From positions 1 through 14,451 of the forward strand of contig JAHEOI010000050.1 of the NCBI GenBank assembly GCA_018610125.1: a stretch of DNA of 14,451 bases, in the 5' to 3' direction. A program made the translations under genes and the position numbers. How positions within the stretch are numbered: position 1 is the first letter of the stretch; each line of letters starts with the position of its first letter. Under the pieces are notes generated by a model. It had not been told where the DNA came from and ran no database searches. It was given only the letters and a program-made list of their open reading frames with translations. Origin of the DNA: Verrucomicrobiota bacterium (GTDB lineage: Bacteria > Verrucomicrobiota > Verrucomicrobiia > Limisphaerales > JAHEOI01). This document shows, one piece after another, positions 1-5,548 of the stretch.

Positions 1-1
1 G

Positions 2-655
2 GGGATGGATCAAGCCAAGCAACAAGGCAAGCAGATTGTTCGTGGCTGGGAAGCCAATGGGGGACTCCTGCTCGGGCCGGACATCCGACTTGATACAGCG
101 ATACTCCGTGCTCTGCCCACCCGAGATGCGATGCTGCCGATCCTTTCGGTGCTCTCGGCTTCTGTTGCAAAACGCCGCCCGGTCACGGAGCTGTTTGCCA
201 ACCTCCCCCCTCGTTACAGCCGTGCCACTCTGCTTAAGGACTTCCCTCGCCCCACCGGGCTTGAAATTGTGCGTCAGCTCTCCCCGGAAAGTCCCGACAT
301 TCGCGAGCTCATCTTCAATGATGGCCGCATTGAGGCCCTCACACAGGAAATGGAAACCTCGGAGGCCGATGCGAAGACCGCCAAGCAAGCCGAAGCAATC
401 CGCCGCCGGCTGGAAGCGCTCTTTTCGCCCGATCTCGGCTTTGGCAGCCTCCAAAAAATCAACTATATCGACGGAGTTCGAGTCTGTTTCAACAACGGCG
501 ATGTCGCCCACATCCGGCCTTCCGGCAATGCCGATGAACTGCGACTTTACGCTGTCGCCGATACCCAAGCCCGGGCGGACGAAATCGCAACAACCGGCAC
601 GGCGGACAACGGCCCCCTACGACAGCTCGAACGACAGGTGACCGCCAATCCGTAA
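2..655 (+). CDS. Phosphomannomutase/phosphoglucomutase, C-terminal part (5' end outside window)
   Basis: This is the 3' portion of an alpha-D-phosphohexomutase, a cytoplasmic enzyme interconverting hexose 6- and 1-phosphates (mannose or glucose) for sugar-nucleotide synthesis. The reading frame is already open at the window edge, so the ATG at 5 is an internal methionine. Counting from it, WEANGG at residues 15-20 matches the sugar-binding loop of domain 3. RPSGNADELR at 171-180 is the phosphate-binding loop of domain 4, in the SGN variant seen in many bacterial phosphomannomutases rather than SGTEP. The active-site serine and metal-binding loop lie upstream, outside the window. Phosphomannomutase is preferred because the text following EANGG (LPTRDA, then LPPR) resembles that branch, but substrate preference cannot be settled from the C-terminal half. 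The next gene is on the other strand. Confidence 0.85.
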   Translation, partial: GMDQAKQQGKQIVRGWEANGGLLLGPDIRLDTAILRALPTRDAMLPILSVLSASVAKRRPVTELFANLPPRYSRATLLKDFPRPTGLEIVRQLSPESPDIRELIFNDGRIEALTQEMETSEADAKTAKQAEAIRRRLEALFSPDLGFGSLQKINYIDGVRVCFNNGDVAHIRPSGNADELRLYAVADTQARADEIATTGTADNGPLRQLERQVTANP

Positions 656-681
656 TGCTTTCCCTAGCGAGGCGTTGCCTC

Positions 682-750
682 AGACCATTCGAAGCATGCG
701 GCTAAGCAAGAGCTTTGGTTGCATTCAACGCTTTGTGTCTACGCCTCGCT
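682..750 (+). repeat. Dispersed 69-nt repeat, copy A
   Basis: This 69-nt segment aligns without gaps to the minus strand of 3910-3978. I count 53 of 69 identical positions by hand. The ends are the best conserved: AGACCATTCG at the start and GTCTACGCCTCGCT at the end are identical in both copies. It is non-coding, lies 27 nt after the phosphomannomutase stop, and is followed by a TTCCGC/GCGGAA hairpin. In copy B a different hairpin follows the same boundary, which suggests a modular element. Confidence 0.7.
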
Positions 751-897
751 GATTTTCCGCTTCGCGGAAGGGAAAAGGAGAAGATTTCTTAACGCCTCGC
801 CACAGATTCCTTGGACCAAAAACCTCCGTTAGAACAAGCCCCCAACTCGACTCAAAAGCATCAAGGTTGCTTTAACAAGGAATCCAGCGCTCGCCCA

Positions 898-933
898 ATA
901 AAAATGGGGCGGCACCAGACACGCCGCCCCCAT
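898..933 (-). terminator. Rho-independent terminator of the Gfo/Idh/MocA gene
   Basis: Read on the minus strand, GGGGCGGC-type arms (906-913 paired with 923-930, 8 bp, extended by two A-T pairs past a bulged base) enclose a 9-nt loop. They are followed directly by TTTTTATTG (T-run at 900-904). It begins 26 nt past the stop codon of the minus-strand oxidoreductase gene ending at 959. On the plus strand there is only a broken T-rich tract, so it serves the minus-strand gene best. Confidence 0.85.
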
Positions 934-958
934 CGTTTCTACGTGTTCTTCTTGCGCT

Positions 959-2347
959 TTAGCTCACTTGATTAATCCGATACTCCTGGTCGGTCACGAT
1001 ACCCGGCTGTGGAACCGGATATTTCCCATCGTCACCTGCCTGGATCGGGGCCGGGGAATTCAAGGTTAGCTCATCGACTTCAGGCGCAAATTCGTGATCG
1101 CAATTCAGGATATCATCCCAACTGACCACCTGGCCCGTATGTGAGGCCATGCGCCCCATCGAGCTGACCAAGCTGGCCTCGGCACCTCGTTTCACCTCGT
1201 TGTAAGGCTTGTCATTGCGGATTGCGTCCACCAGATCATCCCACTCAGTCTGGTAGGGATTCGGCTCAGGCTGCGGAAAGCCCCAAATAAGCTTGTCCTT
1301 CTCAATGTTGTACCCCTCGTAGGTTCGGCATCGACCGGGGCTATGAGAGGAGGTCGAGATGATTCCAAGCCCCTTGGTTCCGTGGGCATAACTGGCAAAC
1401 TCATCATGGCACCCGGCAATATTGCGCCCGTAAAGGAAAAGCTTGTTTCCGTCAGGATAGGTGTACTCGACAGAATAGTGGTCGAAATTCTGATCGATTG
1501 ACTCCCCTCGATATTGCCGACCACCAACCGCCTGCGCCCGCTCCGGCCATGCGCCTTTCATCCAACTGCATTCGTCGATCTGGTGAATGTAAAAGTCACT
1601 GTAGATTCCGCCGCTTCCCCAGAGAAAGCTGTGGAATTCCTTGATTTGATACATCAGCTCGCTCAATTTGCCGGGATTCGGCTTGGCAAACCCGACCATC
1701 GGCCCCGCCATTCGATAGGCCCGGAGGGTGACGATATCCCCGATCTCGCCGTCGCGGATCCGGTCCAGAAGAGCCCTTCGAGCCCGGCAGTGACGGATCA
1801 TCAACCCGACACCGACTTTCATGTTTTTCTTCTTGGAATCCTCCGCCAGTTTCAGCATCCGCCGAGTGGTTGGCCCATCCACGGTAACCGGCTTCTCCAT
1901 AAAGACATTGACCCCCTTCTTGATCGCGTAAGTGAAATGCACCCAGCGGAATGCAGGCGGTGTCGCAAAGATCACAACATCCCCGGGGCTCAGACAATCA
2001 ATGGCCTTTCGATAAGCGTCGAAGCCGATAAACTTGCGATCCTCAGGCACGTCGACTTGGTCCTTAAAGCGCTGGGTCAGCGCGTCGTAGCTCCCCTTCA
2101 AGCGATGGTCAAACACGTCGGCCATCGCAACCAGCTTGGTCGGCCCTTGTTTGACCGATAAGGCATTCCCGGCGGCGCCGGTTCCCCGGCCGCCGCAGCC
2201 GACCAAAGCGACTCGAATCGTCTGATTGTCACCGGCATGGACGTATGGGATCGCCGTGCCAGCCAACGCCGAAACCGCAGCGAAACGCCCGGTGTTCTTT
2301 AGAAATTCTCGACGGCTACTTGTCGTAACATGGTTGGAATTACTCAT
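959..2347 (-). CDS. Tat-exported Gfo/Idh/MocA-family oxidoreductase
   Basis: Predicted NAD(P)-dependent oxidoreductase of the Gfo/Idh/MocA family, acting on a sugar, sugar acid or inositol-like substrate outside the cytoplasm. With the start at 2347 the protein has 462 residues. A Tat signal (SRREFLK, 11-17) precedes a hydrophobic stretch and a likely cleavage after VHA (36-38). The Rossmann loop GCGGRG lies at 50-55 and the family EKP motif, with its catalytic-type lysine, at 151-153. An upstream in-frame ATG at 2446 would put 33 unrelated residues before the Tat signal, so I reject it; GGAAGAAAGAG, 9 nt before the chosen ATG, is a plausible ribosome site. Export of cofactor-dependent members of this family by Tat is common in Planctomycetes and Verrucomicrobia. 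It is a single gene with its own terminator. The substrate is unknown. Confidence 0.9.
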   Translation of the reverse strand: MSNSNHVTTSSRREFLKNTGRFAAVSALAGTAIPYVHAGDNQTIRVALVGCGGRGTGAAGNALSVKQGPTKLVAMADVFDHRLKGSYDALTQRFKDQVDVPEDRKFIGFDAYRKAIDCLSPGDVVIFATPPAFRWVHFTYAIKKGVNVFMEKPVTVDGPTTRRMLKLAEDSKKKNMKVGVGLMIRHCRARRALLDRIRDGEIGDIVTLRAYRMAGPMVGFAKPNPGKLSELMYQIKEFHSFLWGSGGIYSDFYIHQIDECSWMKGAWPERAQAVGGRQYRGESIDQNFDHYSVEYTYPDGNKLFLYGRNIAGCHDEFASYAHGTKGLGIISTSSHSPGRCRTYEGYNIEKDKLIWGFPQPEPNPYQTEWDDLVDAIRNDKPYNEVKRGAEASLVSSMGRMASHTGQVVSWDDILNCDHEFAPEVDELTLNSPAPIQAGDDGKYPVPQPGIVTDQEYRINQVS

Positions 2348-3022
2348 AACGAAACGCTCTTTCTTCCACCAATGCCTGTCAATCCGGTTCCCATGGTGAT
2401 TCTTGCCAAGATCTTTGCAGAAATTGCCCGCGAAATATTTCATCACTGCTCTGTCACAATGAGGTTACCGCGCATCAGTTGCCAATGGCCAGGGAACGTA
2501 CATAGGTACGGGGATTATTAGGCTCTTCGGGCACGTCGACAACGATCGTTAAAGTCTCGTTTGGTCCAGCGGGCCGTCCCCTTGAGCTCCGCCGGCCGGG
2601 GCAATCTTCGCCGGTCCTCCGGACTCCGCAGCTCCGCATCGGTCCAAGCCCCGGTCAAACCAAAAGCAGTCGAGCTAAAAACCGCCGACAGTTGCCTTTG
2701 GTGGCCGAGCTCCACCACTGCAAAATGCCGGCCGTTGTTGTACACGCAGGGTTGCCCGGCTATATGCCGAAGATGCAGTCCTCGGTACCTTATACAATTG
2801 ACCCGCTTGTCCGAGTGCCGGCTCGACCCGCTTGCGCTTCGTCAAACCAGCCTGATTCTTCGGAAGCGCAGCCGACGGCCTTAATGAAAATCCGCGGTGA
2901 GGCAGCACGGCCCGTTGGGATTGATCAACCCGCTGCCTGGATGAAAGAGTCGGGCGAAGAGCCACTTCGCTCTTCGCCGTGATGAAATGGATGTCTGGAT
3001 GCCTTTTGGCGGCATTCCAAGC
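2348..3022. other. Intergenic region, probable decayed sequence
   Basis: No intact gene is seen in these 675 nt. The part next to 2347 is the promoter and leader of the oxidoreductase gene. At 2475-2567 on the minus strand a short open stretch ending in TGA reads GPNETLTIVVDVPEEPNN and onward, which looks like the C-terminus of a protein. It loses frame upstream and has no convincing start, so it may be a decayed gene. A strong hairpin sits at 2953-2978. A weaker nested inverted repeat (GGCAGC near 2900 against GCTGCC near 2932) surrounds a TTGATCAA palindrome. Confidence 0.5.
2953..2978 (-). terminator. Strong hairpin downstream of the 3023-3460 gene, possible terminator
   Basis: GGCGAAGAGC (2953-2962) and GCTCTTCGCC (2969-2978) form a perfect 10-bp stem with a 6-nt loop. 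It lies 45 nt beyond the stop of the minus-strand gene ending at 3023. On the minus strand it is followed by CGACTCTTTC, which has only a weak T-rich tract. A terminator is likely by position, but a REP-type element is equally compatible. Confidence 0.5.
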
Positions 3023-3460
3023 CTATTGATATTTCCCGGAGAGGGTGTATTTTCCGGGACCGACTTTTTTGATCCCCTTCATCTTTTTGCCGGTCGTAAA
3101 GAACCAGGCATGAATATTCCCTGTGCTGGTATTCAATCGCTGAGCAAGCTCCTTAACCGTGAGCCCTTCCTTGCCGGCACTATTCAACGCATTGATGATT
3201 CCTTCCTTAAGCTGCCCTCGAGGTGCTCGCTTACGGGTTGTGGTTGTTGAAGCGGATCTTGAGGCCTTTTGCGAGCGGGCTGAGGAGTCTTGCTTGGCAG
3301 GCCTGCCCACTTTCGCTTTTTTAGCGGCCGGCGCTGTTCCTCCGTCGTACCGAGCGAGCTGTTGCTCAATCTTCTGCAGCTCGCTCTCCAGGGATTCTTT
3401 TCTTTCCAGCAGCTTTGCGATATCCTTCGTTTGATTACTTGTCAGCTTTGTTAAGTCCAT
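3023..3460 (-). CDS. Coiled-coil / AT-hook-like / winged-helix DNA-binding protein
   Basis: This 145-residue protein has three visible parts. Residues about 10-37 are a heptad-rich helix (LLERKESLESELQKIEQQL), probably a coiled-coil oligomerization segment. Residues 43-83 form a basic, Ala/Ser/Thr-rich linker with a GRP core (KVGRPAK, 50-56) and a second basic patch (RKRAPRG, 76-82), both reminiscent of AT-hooks. Residues 84-142 look like a winged helix: LKEGIINALNSAG, then LTVKELAQRLN as helix-turn-helix, then KKVGPGKYTLSG as the wing. I infer a nucleoid-associated or regulatory DNA-binding protein; no target can be named. GGAG lies 4 nt before the ATG. The gene stands alone between two repeat-rich gaps. 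The domain reading is mine, not a database match. Confidence 0.8.
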   Translation of the reverse strand: MDLTKLTSNQTKDIAKLLERKESLESELQKIEQQLARYDGGTAPAAKKAKVGRPAKQDSSARSQKASRSASTTTTRKRAPRGQLKEGIINALNSAGKEGLTVKELAQRLNTSTGNIHAWFFTTGKKMKGIKKVGPGKYTLSGKYQ

Positions 3461-3579
3461 ATTACTCCAATACCCCTATCAAAGAATTCTCTCCGTGTCT
3501 ATACAATTTTGTTCAGTCAACTCCGGAATTCAGGCAGGGTGCCGATGGCGGCGACTTAAAGCCTGGAAAGAAATAAGGC

Positions 3580-3599
3580 CGGCATTTGGCGTAATGCCG
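3580..3599. repeat. Hairpin CGGCATT/AATGCCG
   Basis: CGGCATT (3580-3586) and AATGCCG (3593-3599) form a 7-bp perfect stem with the 6-nt loop TGGCGT. There is no T-run on either side. It lies in the repeat-rich gap upstream of the DNA-binding protein gene, and its role is unknown. Confidence 0.5.
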
Positions 3600-3778
3600 T
3601 TCGGAAATGCGGTAGGGATGGCTTTCACCCGCCCTTTTAGGGCTTCATCACGGTGGCGGTTTAGCACCTACGGCCTTCGCCCTATAAGCGCTAACCTCTG
3701 TCTGTGGCCGGCACTGTAGGCGGTCGAGGGCACGGCCTTGGCAGATGGCAAAGAGGTCGCGAAGCGTTTGGAGAGGTC

Positions 3779-3802
3779 GCAGTGCGCTGACTTGTCAGCG
3801 CT
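3779..3802 (+). repeat. REP-like hairpin element, copy 1
   Basis: GCGCTGAC (3784-3791), a TT loop and GTCAGCGC (3794-3801) form a perfect 8-bp palindromic stem. The 24-nt unit matches the minus strand of 3885-3908 at 22 of 24 positions. The two differences fall on the two partners of one base pair (C-G here, G-C in the other copy), so the stem is preserved. This fits a REP-type dispersed intergenic element. Confidence 0.75.
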
Positions 3803-3884
3803 GTCGATACGGCAGCGCGTTTCGATTAATTCGGGCTTCTTACCAATGGCCCGGATGATTCGGCAAGGCCGCAGAAAAAAGGAA

Positions 3885-3908
3885 AGCGGTGACAAGTCAC
3901 CGCACTGC
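3885..3908 (-). repeat. REP-like hairpin element, copy 2
   Basis: This is the inverted partner of the element at 3779-3802. GCGGTGAC (3886-3893), AA and GTCACCGC (3896-3903) form a perfect 8-bp stem. On the minus strand it is followed by a CTTTCC and T6 tract, so it could also weakly terminate minus-strand transcription. It directly abuts the 69-nt repeat copy B. Confidence 0.75.
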
Positions 3909-3909
3909 T

Positions 3910-3978
3910 AGCGAGGCGTAGACAGTAAGCTTTCAATGCTGCCAAAGGATTCGATTACGCACATGGCTCGAATGGTCT
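3910..3978 (-). repeat. Dispersed 69-nt repeat, copy B
   Basis: Partner of the segment at 682-750: 53 of 69 identical positions, no gaps, opposite orientation. On its 5' side (minus strand) it joins the domain VI-like hairpin of the group II intron remnant, with about 4 nt of overlap in the boundary I drew. On its 3' side it joins REP-like copy 2. Confidence 0.7.
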
Positions 3979-4049
3979 CCAGGTAGTGCCAGCGGTTGCC
4001 CGCTGACACCCCCAAGATCCGTACGAGCGGTTTTTCCCGCATACGGTCC
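3975..4049 (-). mobile_element. Group II intron 3' end remnant (domains V and VI, no reverse transcriptase)
   Basis: On the minus strand, 4049-4016 is exactly 34 nt and folds like group II domain V. The lower stem has CCGTA (positions 4-8) paired with TACGG (27-31). A TC bulge lies at 24-25, and the upper stem GCGG (10-13) pairs with CCGC (20-23) under an A-rich loop. Aligned from memory to yeast aI5gamma domain V it matches at 25 of 34 positions. The canonical AGC triad at 2-4 reads GAC, and positions 3 and 32 are an A-A mismatch. Two nucleotides later, 4013-3982 forms a domain VI-like hairpin: GTGTCAGCGG, GNRA loop GCAA, CCGCTGGCAC, then an unpaired TA before CC that could hold the branch adenosine. 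A GAC end at 3975 fits group II 3' ends. Upstream only about 110 nt precede a gene, so most of the intron is missing. Confidence 0.6.
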
Positions 4050-4162
4050 CTCAGACAGATGGTTTCGCTACGACAGAGTCATTCCTTTAGGATGGGTAAG
4101 GCCGACTCCTCAACGAGTCGTGCCATTTGCTCCCACCCGGATATCCGGTGTTTGGCAACAGC

Positions 4163-4630
4163 TCACGGTGACTCCAGAAGATCGTTGAGCTCGACCCAGT
4201 AAATGGCCGTTCTCTCGCTTTCCGGGTAGACGTATGTCAGGTAGAAGCGGGAGCCTTCGACATATTGGTCACGCATGGAAAAGGCGAACTCAATTGGACG
4301 CGGCTCGGCGCCTAATCGGCGGCGTCGTTTGGACAGGGGTGCCGGGTGCACATTCTTGACTTCGCCGGAAACGATAAGCTGTTCGTTGTCATAGACTTCC
4401 AGGCGGCCCCGCAGGTGGCGTGAGGGTGACGCGTCGGCGCTGAGCCCGACATCTATCATGAACCGGGTCATTCCTCCGGGTTGAGATTTTGTGTCCACAT
4501 CAATATTGGACGAGCTCTCGATATCCTTGCGACTTAGTCGCTGCTCGTCGGAGGCCGCCCGCAGGTTCAGCCCCATGGATCCAATAATAAGTGCGGCAAT
4601 CGGGATTACGGATTTAATCGGCGTTTGCAT
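4163..4630 (-). CDS. Small secreted protein of unknown function
   Basis: I do not recognise this 155-residue protein. Residues 1-25 (MQTPIKSVIPIAALIIGSMG, then LNLRA) form a standard signal peptide with likely cleavage after LRA, placing it in the periplasm or outside. The mature part alternates charged and hydrophobic residues in a beta-strand-like pattern (MTRFMIDVGLSA, LRGRLEVYDNEQLIVSGEV, IEFAFSM, RFYLTYVYPE, AIYWVELNDL). A basic KRRRR patch lies at about 100. No catalytic motif stands out, and a beta-sandwich binding or structural role is only a guess. AGAGAGAGAAGA upstream of the ATG can serve as ribosome site. It is a lone gene: the intron remnant follows it and a 918-nt gap precedes it. 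Confidence 0.65.
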   Translation of the reverse strand: MQTPIKSVIPIAALIIGSMGLNLRAASDEQRLSRKDIESSSNIDVDTKSQPGGMTRFMIDVGLSADASPSRHLRGRLEVYDNEQLIVSGEVKNVHPAPLSKRRRRLGAEPRPIEFAFSMRDQYVEGSRFYLTYVYPESERTAIYWVELNDLLESP

Positions 4631-4663
4631 GGCAATCTTCTCTCTCTGGTTTTCTTGAATACT

Positions 4664-4686
4664 CTCGGGCAGGCCTACTGCCCGAG
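4664..4686. promoter_or_regulatory. Perfect 9-bp hairpin upstream of the 4163-4630 gene
   Basis: CTCGGGCAG (4664-4672) and CTGCCCGAG (4678-4686) form a perfect 9-bp stem with a 5-nt loop, 34 nt before the minus-strand start codon at 4630. No T-run follows on either strand. It may be a leader RNA hairpin, an operator or a dispersed palindrome; the sequence alone does not decide. Confidence 0.4.
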
Positions 4687-5043
4687 CGCAAAATCGGCAA
4701 GGAGCACACTAAAGCATCGGCGGGAACTTGCGCAATAGGACGGCTATTCTCTGGTAATTGGGTCATCGTGTGATACGGGAGGAATCGAGGGACTTTCTAT
4801 CCCTCTGGCCTGCGCTGGTCCCAGACCGCACCATTTCACGGGCTTCGTCGCCTCCACCCGCCAATGCGTGGCTAAATGCCCAACGGACAACTTGCAATTT
4901 CGATACCTTCCAATCGAACAGAACCACCAGTCAGAGCTGGCCTAACCGGACGTCACCGCACGTCGGTCCCGAAAGATCGTTCAGTTTGGGTCCGGGCCAA
5001 CACCAGCAATCCGGGCACGAGAAAACCTGCTTTCGCCAGGAAT

Positions 5044-5065
5044 CGAATCGATTTGAATCGATTCG
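5044..5065. repeat. Inverted repeat CGAATCGATT / AATCGATTCG
   Basis: CGAATCGATT (5044-5053) and AATCGATTCG (5056-5065) are a perfect 10-bp inverted repeat with a 2-nt centre (TG). Each arm also contains the palindrome AATCGATT. The tight spacing and two-fold symmetry resemble a dimeric repressor operator more than an RNA hairpin. It is far from the start codons at 4630 and 5549, so its role is uncertain. Confidence 0.45.
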
Positions 5066-5548
5066 GCCCCCGACACGCCGTCAAGCACTTTAAACACGCT
5101 CCAATCACAGAGCTATAGCTTAATCCCGACAGGGCGACATTTTCCTTTGCCGGGCTCACGTCGGAGAAATGTCAGGGAAGAGACGCATGGTTCGGATTAT
5201 CTCAGGGCAAGCTCGAAGAAGCGAAGGAGGTTTGGGTTCCGATCATTCAAGGCTATGCTCCTTCATCACACCGCGCCAGAAACCAAAATTGGCGCCAGTC
5301 CAGGGAGTGGTTCTCTTCGATAGTGCGAAGATGCGCCGACACCGCTGGCAGGTAGGGGATGATGGCCAAAAGAAAGGCCCCATTGGGAGAGCCCTTCTAT
5401 GGTTGGATCGGCCAACTGCCGCCTCAGATAGCAACTGCTCGCCCCCCTTTCAAAAAAGTGCGATTCTCGAATGGACAATCCTGTCACCGTGGCTGATGTT
5501 TGTACCAGCAAACCGGATTATTAACCGCCAACCTCGAAAGAGCCTATT

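Larger units (their letters stand above)
656..958. other. Intergenic region with repeat copy and small hairpins
   Basis: No gene is seen. The stretch separates two genes that converge on it. It holds one copy of a 69-nt dispersed repeat (682-750), a small hairpin GAGGC-GTT-GCCTC at 669-681, and a hairpin TTCCGC-TTC-GCGGAA at 755-769. The 10-mer AGCGAGGCGT at 666-675 and its reverse complement at 741-750 bracket about 65 nt, and a one-mismatch copy lies at 792-801 on the minus strand. None of these hairpins has a T-run, so no terminator for the phosphomannomutase gene is evident. Confidence 0.6.
3461..4162. other. Repeat-rich intergenic region
   Basis: No protein gene is convincing in these 702 nt. 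A hairpin CGGCATT/AATGCCG sits at 3580-3599. Two oppositely oriented REP-like hairpins lie at 3779-3802 and 3885-3908, followed by one copy of the 69-nt repeat (3910-3978) and a group II intron 3' remnant (3975-4049). Between 4050 and 4162 there is a hairpin CGACTC/GAGTCG (4103-4120) and the palindrome CCGGATATCCGG (4137-4148). The short open frames in 3495-3895 run over the repeats on both strands and lack ribosome sites. The 3500-3780 part is possibly another dispersed sequence, but no second copy lies in this window. Confidence 0.6.
4631..5548. other. Long intergenic region between divergent genes
   Basis: This 918-nt gap between a minus-strand and a plus-strand gene has no gene I can support. 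Short open frames exist on both strands (for example 4758-5093 plus and 4953-5159 minus), but none has a ribosome site or recognisable protein text. The visible structures are the hairpin at 4664-4686 and the inverted repeat at 5044-5065. Divergent promoters must lie here, but no clear -35/-10 pair could be assigned. Confidence 0.5.

Noticed and set aside
1514..2161. 215-codon plus-strand open frame
   Set aside because: It lies wholly antisense to the well-supported oxidoreductase gene, and its text is the complement of that coding sequence with no family features.
3495..3895. Short open frames on both strands across the repeat-rich gap
   Set aside because: They coincide with hairpin repeats and have no ribosome sites; frames inside repeats are expected by chance.
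3779..3908. CRISPR-like pair of palindromic repeats
   Set aside because: There are only two units, in opposite orientation, with no regular spacers and no cas genes; REP-like elements explain them better.
4137..4148. Palindrome CCGGATATCCGG as terminator of the 4163-4630 gene
   Set aside because: It has no loop space and no T-run; a 12-nt palindrome alone is weak evidence.
4758..5118. Overlapping plus-strand open frames in the 918-nt gap
   Set aside because: Two frames are open at once over the same DNA, with low-complexity polar text and no start signal; neither looks selected as protein.
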